A program made the translations under genes and the position numbers. DNA of 10,749 nt from NCBI GenBank assembly GCA_002789635.1, contig PFTQ01000045.1, positions 1 to 10,749 on the forward strand, written 5' to 3'. Within the stretch, counting starts at the first letter, position 1, and the number at the start of each line of letters is the position of its first letter. Source of the DNA: Candidatus Aenigmarchaeota archaeon CG_4_9_14_3_um_filter_37_18 (lineage in GTDB: Archaea; Aenigmatarchaeota; Aenigmatarchaeia; CG10238-14). The notes beneath the pieces are model-generated. The model was not told the origin of the DNA, did no database searches, and saw only the letters and a program-made list of their open reading frames with translations. Below are positions 6,757 to 10,749 of this stretch, piece after piece.

Positions 6757-6777
6757 TGAAACATCATAAATTATTTC

Positions 6778-7479
6778 ATGAAAATTAATTCAAAAATGAT
6801 TTTCCTTGTTTTATTTATAATATTGGCATCAACTGCCCCTGTTCTTGCATTAACTCTTACTGATGTAATTATGGGAATATTAACCTTTGTTATTGGGGAT
6901 GCACTTGATGGCATTATGGCTTATTTCGGTACAATTGCTATTCTTGCGGCTTGGACGCCCTTTATTTTGCTAGTTCTTCTAGTAATATTACCTGCAATAA
7001 CAGTCTACACGATAATTTACGGTTTCTTAATGGAAATAAGGATATTCAGAAACAAAACTGTTAATTTAATTATTGCATTATCAATAGGCTCATCAGCGAT
7101 ATTTTTGCCTTTACCACCTTTTGGTGTGCCTGTTTTCGGTTTGCTTGTAGCTTTTCTTTTTGGGGCAATGGCGTGGTGGGCTATTTTTGTGTTCTCAATA
7201 ATGTTTTTTGTTGGTGTATGGTATCTTTTCCTGACTAGAAGAGCGAAATGGGGCACTACTTCAGCAGTATATGGAGCATACCAGGACGAAGCTAAAGGCT
7301 TGAGCTTTGAATTAAGGGCGATAAACGAATCTCTGGCAGATGCCATGAGAAGAATGGCGAAAGAAACCGACCCAAACACAAGAGCTGGAATAGAAGCTTC
7401 AGTAAGGGAATTAACCGACAGGAAAAACGACTTGAGCGAAAGAATAAGGGAAATGGAAGAAATCAGAAGAAGGCTTTAA
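6778..7479 (+). CDS. Membrane protein 4 of tandem ELRIF-motif family
   Basis: Family not recognised. Seen in 233 residues: signal peptide about 1-24 (ending PVLA), amphipathic or membrane segment about 27-57, long helix about 59-81, motif YGFLMEIRIF (81-90) followed by RNKT, helix about 95-110, a proline-rich break (LPLPPFG), helices about 117-152, RAKWGT (155-160), AVYGAYQDEAKGL, then a charged helical hairpin with turn TDPNTR (197-202) and a basic end IRRRL. It has the shortest exported region and the most membrane segments of the set. Its IRIF loop and following NLIIALSI helix are the part most like the divergent 89-aa protein. The stop codon overlaps that of the convergent CBS gene by two bases. 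Last gene of the tandem array. Confidence 0.84.
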   Translation: MKINSKMIFLVLFIILASTAPVLALTLTDVIMGILTFVIGDALDGIMAYFGTIAILAAWTPFILLVLLVILPAITVYTIIYGFLMEIRIFRNKTVNLIIALSIGSSAIFLPLPPFGVPVFGLLVAFLFGAMAWWAIFVFSIMFFVGVWYLFLTRRAKWGTTSAVYGAYQDEAKGLSFELRAINESLADAMRRMAKETDPNTRAGIEASVRELTDRKNDLSERIREMEEIRRRL

Positions 7480-7859
7480 GGTCCTTTCAGCTTCTCAATA
7501 ATGTCATAAATAGAGACTACTCCTAACAATTCGCCGTCCACATTAACAACCGGCAGGGACAAGAAGTTCTTTGTTGTCATTAGCCTTGCTATCTCTGTCA
7601 GTTCTTCAGATGACTTGACTGTAACCACAGGCGAGGTCATAATCTCTTTTGCGGATGTTTTCATCGGGTCTTTCTGATCGGCAACAACCCTTTCGACAAT
7701 ATCCCTGACACTGACTATGCCCACAGGCCTTTTGCCCTCGAGGACTAAAGCGTGGTTAAAGCGCTTGTTCTGCTTCATCATCTCAGAAATCTTGTAAACG
7801 CTGTCGCTGACATCGCAGCTAACAAACTCGTCCCCTATTTTGCAGTCCGAAACTTTCAT
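7476..7859 (-). CDS. Two-CBS-domain protein
   Basis: Stand-alone pair of CBS domains, which together form a Bateman module that senses adenine nucleotides or related ligands. Seen in 127 residues: CBS1 about 1-60 (VSDSVYKISEMMKQNKRF, then LVLEGKRPVGIVSVRDIVE) and CBS2 about 68-125 (AKEIMTSPVVTVKSSEEL, ARLMTTKNFLSLPVVN, GELLGVVSIYDIIEKL). Both carry the G-(I/V)-V-S-x-x-D-I end that shapes the ligand cleft. There is no attached catalytic, transporter or DNA-binding domain, so the partner is unknown. The stop codon interlocks with that of the convergent membrane gene: the four bases TTAA at 7476-7479 serve both strands. Its start is leaderless-like, about 21 bases from a palindromic TATA core shared with the divergent gene. 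Confidence 0.92.
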   Translation of the reverse strand: MKVSDCKIGDEFVSCDVSDSVYKISEMMKQNKRFNHALVLEGKRPVGIVSVRDIVERVVADQKDPMKTSAKEIMTSPVVTVKSSEELTEIARLMTTKNFLSLPVVNVDGELLGVVSIYDIIEKLKGP

Positions 7860-7873
7860 AAAAATTATACGGA

Positions 7874-7887
7874 TTTTAAATTTAAAA
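7874..7887. promoter_or_regulatory. Palindromic TATA core shared by two divergent genes
   Basis: TTTTAAATTTAAAA is a perfect 14-base palindrome. Its centre is about 21 bases from the CBS gene start (7859, minus) and about 23 bases from the start at 7904 (plus), so one element could position RNA polymerase in both directions with leaderless transcripts. Confidence 0.55.
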
Positions 7888-7903
7888 CATTATATTATTA
7901 GGT

Positions 7904-8344
7904 ATGGCTGATATAAGGAGAAGGCTGCCTGGGAAATTGAAGTCGGCGCTGACAGATCTAGGGATAATCACCGCTTACGAGGCATTGGACTGGGCTGATG
8001 AGCTGATTGCCAAGCTGTTTCCTGGAGCGGGGGATGTTGCTGAAGAGGTAATAGATGAAGTTGCAAACATGGTTGCTTTAGGTCTGCTGGCAGGAGCTCC
8101 TTATACTTATGGCAGGATGTACAATGAGAAATTCACAAGAGACGAGTATCTTGAGAGGATGAAAAGGTATGGCAAGGCTGCTTTAGCTGAGGCTGGTCAA
8201 GTTGTTCCTTTAACTGATTTTATTCCCGCCTACCACTGGGCTTGGCTGGAATTGTATTATCCGGATGTTGCAAAAGGCATTGCAAAAATCCTGGATCTCG
8301 GGAGTTATCTCAGAAGGTTTAAGAGGGATAAAAAGAATTATTGA
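7904..8344 (+). CDS. Unknown 146-aa protein with hydrophobic core segments
   Basis: Not recognised. Seen: a basic N-terminus (MADIRRRLPGK), a helical segment about 12-38, PGAGD at 40-44, a moderately hydrophobic helix about 50-68 (IDEVANMVALGLLAGAPY), a charged helix about 76-98, and a distinctive aromatic stretch VPLTDFIPAYHWAWLELYY (101-119). It ends in a very basic tail (RRFKRDKKNY). There is no signal peptide; the hydrophobic parts are short and interrupted by acidic residues, so it is either peripheral or weakly membrane-inserted. It starts by its own arm of the palindromic TATA core. Sequence quality (no low-complexity stretches, sensible codon use, good start) supports a real gene. A link to the membrane-protein cluster is possible by position only. 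Confidence 0.78.
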   Translation: MADIRRRLPGKLKSALTDLGIITAYEALDWADELIAKLFPGAGDVAEEVIDEVANMVALGLLAGAPYTYGRMYNEKFTRDEYLERMKRYGKAALAEAGQVVPLTDFIPAYHWAWLELYYPDVAKGIAKILDLGSYLRRFKRDKKNY

Positions 8345-8373
8345 CCTGATGTTCTTGGGGAACTAGAGATAAA

Positions 8374-8382
8374 CTTATATAG
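8374..8382 (+). promoter_or_regulatory. TATA box of the ATPase gene
   Basis: CTTATATAG centred about 27 bases before the ATG at 8405; the transcript should be leaderless. No Shine-Dalgarno is visible. Confidence 0.5.
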
Positions 8383-8393
8383 TTGTAAGTAAA

Positions 8394-8411
8394 GTATTAT
8401 AATTATGATAC
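8394..8411. repeat. Imperfect 18-bp palindrome over the ATPase start codon
   Basis: GTATTATAATTATGATAC matches its own reverse complement at 16 of 18 positions and contains the ATPase ATG (8405-8407). A similar element lies after the gene at 9847-9864. It may be an operator; the AT-richness weakens this. Confidence 0.4.
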
Positions 8412-9787
8412 AACAATTTTTTAATAGAAAGATGGAATTGGAATTCCTAGAAAAAAAATACTCAGAGAATTCGCCGCAACTAATAATAATCTATGGCAGG
8501 AGAAGGGTCGGTAAAACAGAACTTATCAAAAAGTTTATACAAAATAAAAATAGCAGCTACATCTTATGTAGCAGAGATAATTTTCAAGAAAATATCAAGG
8601 AAATAAAAAGAAAATTCTCTGAAATTACTGGTAAAGAATATTTTTTAAAATTAGATGCAAATTCTCTTTTTGACCTGTTCAAATATCTAATAGAAGAGAT
8701 AAAAAAAGAAAAAATCATAATCGCGATCGATGAATTTTCATACCTTATAGAATTGGAAAAGGGGATGACTTCTACATTTCAAAAAATTTGGGATGAACTA
8801 TTAAAGGACACGCAAGTTTTCTTGATTCTATGCGGATCGAGTATGGGGATGATGGAATCTGAAACATTGGACTATAAAAGCCCTTTATATGGAAGAAGAA
8901 CTGGAGATTGGAAAATAGAGGCTTTCAAGTTCAATGATCTAAAAAATGTTTTTAAGAAATCATCCATGGAAGAAATCATAAAATTCAGTTCTGTTTTTGG
9001 GAATACTCCATTTTATCTTTTAAAGATAGACCCAAACCTTAGCATTAGTGAAAATATAAAAAAGAAGATTCTAACAAAGGGGGAAATATTATATAATGAA
9101 CCTAAAATACTTCTTAGAGAGGAATTTAGAGAACCTAGGACTTATATGCTTATATTAAAGTATCTGTCCCTTGGCTATAATTCGCAGGGGGAATTATCGT
9201 CTGTAACTGGTATAGAAAAAGGAAATCTATCTAAATATATTTCTGTTTTAGAAGAAACTCAAATAATAAGGTATATACTTCCTCTAGGAAAGAGAAAAAG
9301 AGGAATTTATGTAATTAGTGAACCCTTCTTTAATTTTTGGTTTAGATTTGTATATCCAAATCTATCGGATCTGGAGATAGGTCTTATAAACGAGGTGTTT
9401 GAAAGAATATCTCCGAAGTTGAATACTTATTTCGGCTTAATGTTTGAAGAGTTAATTATCGAAATTTTAAAGTTAAAGGAAATAAAATTACCTTTTGATT
9501 TTAACTGGGTAGGAAGATGGTGGCATAAGGATAAAGAGATAGATGTCGTAGCTTTGAATGAGAAGACTAAAGATATCCTGTTCGGCGAGTGCAAGTGGAA
9601 GGAGAATGTCAACCCTGAAGGCGTTCTTAAGGAGTTGAAGGAGAAGGCTCAGTATGTGGAATGGAATAACGAAAAAAGGAAGGAGTCGTATGCTATATTT
9701 GCCAAAAGCTTCAGCAAGAGAGTGAAGAGTGGGAATGTGATGCTGTTTGATTTGAAGGATATGGAGAAAGTTTTCAGGGGTAAGTAG
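8405..9787 (+). CDS. Archaeal ATPase (ATPase_2/DUF234 type) with C-terminal nuclease-like domain
   Basis: Member of the large archaeal AAA+/STAND-like ATPase family, whose cellular role is not established; members are often scattered, lineage-specific and near mobile elements. Seen in 460 residues: N-terminal FFNRKMELEFLEKKY lead-in, Walker A GRRRVGKT (31-38), Walker B IIIAIDEF (104-111, D109/E110), sensor-1-like LILCGSS (140-146), and a winged-helix segment about 243-300 (LSLGYNSQGELSSVTGIEKGNLSKYISVLE). A C-terminal DUF234-like part follows with EPFFNFWFRFVYP (306-318) and a PD-(D/E)xK-like pattern: E349, D380 in KEIDVVALN, E395 and K397 in FGECKW. Length is normal and all motifs are intact. 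The first three quarters are very A/T-rich with AAA/GAA codons; about the last 82 codons prefer AAG and GAG and are richer in GC, as if from a different source. It is flanked by two similar palindromes. Confidence 0.9.
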   Translation: MIQQFFNRKMELEFLEKKYSENSPQLIIIYGRRRVGKTELIKKFIQNKNSSYILCSRDNFQENIKEIKRKFSEITGKEYFLKLDANSLFDLFKYLIEEIKKEKIIIAIDEFSYLIELEKGMTSTFQKIWDELLKDTQVFLILCGSSMGMMESETLDYKSPLYGRRTGDWKIEAFKFNDLKNVFKKSSMEEIIKFSSVFGNTPFYLLKIDPNLSISENIKKKILTKGEILYNEPKILLREEFREPRTYMLILKYLSLGYNSQGELSSVTGIEKGNLSKYISVLEETQIIRYILPLGKRKRGIYVISEPFFNFWFRFVYPNLSDLEIGLINEVFERISPKLNTYFGLMFEELIIEILKLKEIKLPFDFNWVGRWWHKDKEIDVVALNEKTKDILFGECKWKENVNPEGVLKELKEKAQYVEWNNEKRKESYAIFAKSFSKRVKSGNVMLFDLKDMEKVFRGK

Positions 9788-9794
9788 TTTTTTT
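9788..9794 (+). terminator. T-run terminator after the ATPase gene
   Basis: Seven T residues directly after the stop codon, followed by a C and non-coding sequence; a probable oligo-T termination site. Confidence 0.45.
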
Positions 9795-9846
9795 CTGGCT
9801 TGAATCCAAATAACAGAAGAAATCTCTACGAGTATAATTTCAATTA

Positions 9847-9864
9847 GTATAATTATGATTATAC
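9847..9864. repeat. Hairpin/palindrome downstream of the ATPase gene
   Basis: GTATAATTATGATTATAC: GTATAAT and ATTATAC are perfect inverted arms of 7 bases around TATG. The 12 bases TATAATTATGAT inside it also occur at the ATPase start (8398-8409), and ACAATTT follows at the same distance in both places. The rest of the 155-base gap 9788-9942 shows nothing convincing. Confidence 0.45.
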
Positions 9865-9942
9865 AATTTATGATAAAGTTAATTGTTGAAAAAAGTATTG
9901 GTTAGTAAGGATATTGAGAAGATTATGAAGTGACTTATGGCT

Positions 9943-10569
9943 TTATTTAAGGATTCGAAGTGAATGCTTATTCTTTCCCAACTTAATCAGGACAAGAGCT
10001 GCCGCCAATGCTATTGCCAGCATAGAAATTGTAATTGGTGTTTCTATTCCCGACACTTTCGGGGCGAACATGGTTGTTCTTGTCAGCGTTAATAGGGTTA
10101 GGCTTAATGCTGCTGTTGCTGCTACTGCGGCTGCTTTTGTTGGTGGAGATTGTTCAGTTAGTTTTTTTTCTTCGGGTGATTGCTCTTCTGGTTTATTTAA
10201 TTTTTCAATGCCGTATCTGATAGAATTTAGTGCAGTTAATAATTGAGCGTCTTCTCCGGTTAAACCTTCTCTACCAACTCTTGCATAAATAGAACTCGTA
10301 TCGATTCTACCTGTCAAGTAAGCTAATTGTTCTCTAACGTAAGTAATATGACTTCCAATTTCTCTTAACTGATCCTGTGACATCGCATAAAGTTGCTCAA
10401 TAGTCGGTATATTCCTAGCGGTTTCAGCAACGCCTTCTAGTTGTCCTCTATCCACTGGTCTTAAAGTTCTATATAACTCTGTAGATTTTCTAAGAGCGTC
10501 AAGATATGGGAGTAAACTTTGGATTATTCCTGCCCATCTAATTAGATAAGGTAGGATCGCTAGGCTCAT
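9943..10569 (-). CDS. Unknown protein with two C-terminal membrane helices
   Basis: Not recognised. Seen in 208 residues: an amphipathic N-terminal helix (about 1-38, SLAILPYLIRWAGIIQSLLPYL), a mostly helical polar domain about 40-122 (IEQLYAMSQDQLREIG, then VREQLAYLTG), and an acidic proline-containing linker with EQSP twice (129-132 and 139-142). Two predicted membrane helices follow: about 145-163 (alanine-rich, AAAVAATAALSLTLLTL) and about 178-196. The tail is basic (KLGKNKHSLRILK). No signal peptide cleavage site is evident, so the large N-terminal domain probably stays in the cytoplasm, with a short outside loop between the helices. The ATG at 10569 lies about 20-25 bases from an AT-rich TATA-like stretch, again leaderless. 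It lacks the ELRIF motif and is not obviously a paralog of the cluster at 4504-7479. Confidence 0.78.
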   Translation of the reverse strand: MSLAILPYLIRWAGIIQSLLPYLDALRKSTELYRTLRPVDRGQLEGVAETARNIPTIEQLYAMSQDQLREIGSHITYVREQLAYLTGRIDTSSIYARVGREGLTGEDAQLLTALNSIRYGIEKLNKPEEQSPEEKKLTEQSPPTKAAAVAATAALSLTLLTLTRTTMFAPKVSGIETPITISMLAIALAAALVLIKLGKNKHSLRILK

Positions 10570-10571
10570 AT

Positions 10572-10595
10572 AATCTATATTTATTTATATTTACT
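10572..10595 (-). promoter_or_regulatory. TATA-like region of the two-helix membrane gene
   Basis: On the minus strand AAATATAAATAAATATAG precedes the ATG at 10569 by about 10-25 bases. The whole stretch is A/T, so the exact box is unclear. Confidence 0.4.
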
Positions 10596-10629
10596 AGTTT
10601 TTATAAAAATTTATTAGCATGACTCAAAA

Positions 10630-10749
10630 TTAGATAGATTGAGTTTTGTTATATCGTTGAATTTCACTGTATATCCCAAGGCCATAACAAGTAGCAGAAA
10701 ATGCCAATAAAGCTCCTGCTTTCAGCCTTCTTCTCCACATCCTATAAGG
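10630..10749 (-). CDS. C-terminal end of a small reading frame, cut by window edge
   Basis: Minus-strand frame open from the right edge to a TAA at 10630-10632. From the only visible ATG (10740) it reads 36 residues: MWRRRLKAGALLAFSATCYG, then a polar end. A basic patch followed by one short hydrophobic segment suggests a small membrane protein or the tail of a larger one. Too little is visible to name it; it could also be non-coding. Confidence 0.35.
   Translation of the reverse strand, partial: PYRMWRRRLKAGALLAFSATCYGLGIYSEIQRYNKTQSI

Noticed and set aside
7017..7379. 120-codon minus-strand frame
   Set aside because: Shadow of the fourth ELRIF-family gene; no promoter or domain.
4504..7479. 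Naming the ELRIF array as a VirB2/TrbC-like pilin or other secretion component
   Set aside because: A signal peptide plus a helix pair with a basic loop is superficially similar, but the proteins are much longer, with several helices and a charged hairpin tail, and no secretion ATPase lies in the window.
8351..8363. GTTC-loop-GAAC hairpin after the 146-aa gene
   Set aside because: Only a 4-base stem with no T-run after it; expected by chance.
9857..9933. Tiny open frames between the ATPase and the next gene, one resembling the ATPase N-terminus (MIIQF)
   Set aside because: At most about 16 codons, in AT-rich sequence, with no ribosome-binding site; the resemblance follows from the shared palindrome core and is too short to call a pseudogene.
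10035..10220. 61-codon plus-strand frame, leucine-rich
   Set aside because: Antisense to the alanine-rich membrane helix region of the minus-strand gene; leucine runs come from the reverse complement of alanine/glutamine codons.
1..10749. tRNA, rRNA, CRISPR arrays, transposases, integrases
   Set aside because: I looked for cloverleaf signatures, regularly spaced repeats and the usual catalytic motifs on both strands and saw none.

Overview
The window looks archaeal. TATA-like boxes (TTTAAATA-type) sit about 20-30 bases before most start codons, giving mostly leaderless genes. The families present (short SMC with a ScpA kleisin, RHH/PIN toxin-antitoxin pair, DUF234-type ATPase, stand-alone CBS pair) fit a low-GC archaeon. 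A DPANN-type genome (Woesearchaeota/Pacearchaeota-like) is my guess, but no marker here proves the lineage.

Layout. (1) 1-3186, minus strand: smc followed one base later by scpA, which runs off the left edge. This is the chromosome condensation operon. The SMC protein has complete heads and hinge but unusually short coiled-coil arms. (2) 3232-4159: a toxin-antitoxin pair (RHH antitoxin, PIN-domain toxin, ATGA overlap) enclosed by a perfect 23-bp direct repeat. It looks like a discrete unit inserted between smc and a small membrane-protein gene. (3) 4156-7479: a cluster of related membrane proteins. Four tandem plus-strand genes each encode an export signal (one a lipoprotein signal), transmembrane helices with a conserved cytoplasmic Y-(G/A)-F-(L/M)-x-E-(L/I)-R-I-F motif, and a C-terminal charged helical hairpin. 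A fifth, very short divergent gene (89 aa) appears to keep only the motif and its flanking helices. I do not recognise this family; it is the best candidate for an undescribed system. (4) 7476-8344: a two-CBS-domain protein (minus), and a 146-aa protein of unknown function divergent from it. The two share a perfectly palindromic AT-rich promoter core. (5) 8405-9787: an archaeal ATPase with a C-terminal nuclease-like domain, flanked by two GTAT...ATAC imperfect palindromes and showing a base-composition shift in its last 80 or so codons. (6) 9943-10749, minus strand: an unknown protein with two C-terminal membrane helices, and the tail of another small reading frame cut by the right edge.

How the genes relate. 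SMC and ScpA act together in chromosome organisation. The toxin-antitoxin pair and the ATPase look like accessory cargo. The four tandem membrane proteins probably act together as subunits of one envelope complex, inferred only from paralogy and adjacency. No tRNA, rRNA, CRISPR array, transposase or integrase was seen. No gene-free stretch exceeds 300 bases; the longest, 9788-9942, holds a T-tract and a palindrome.
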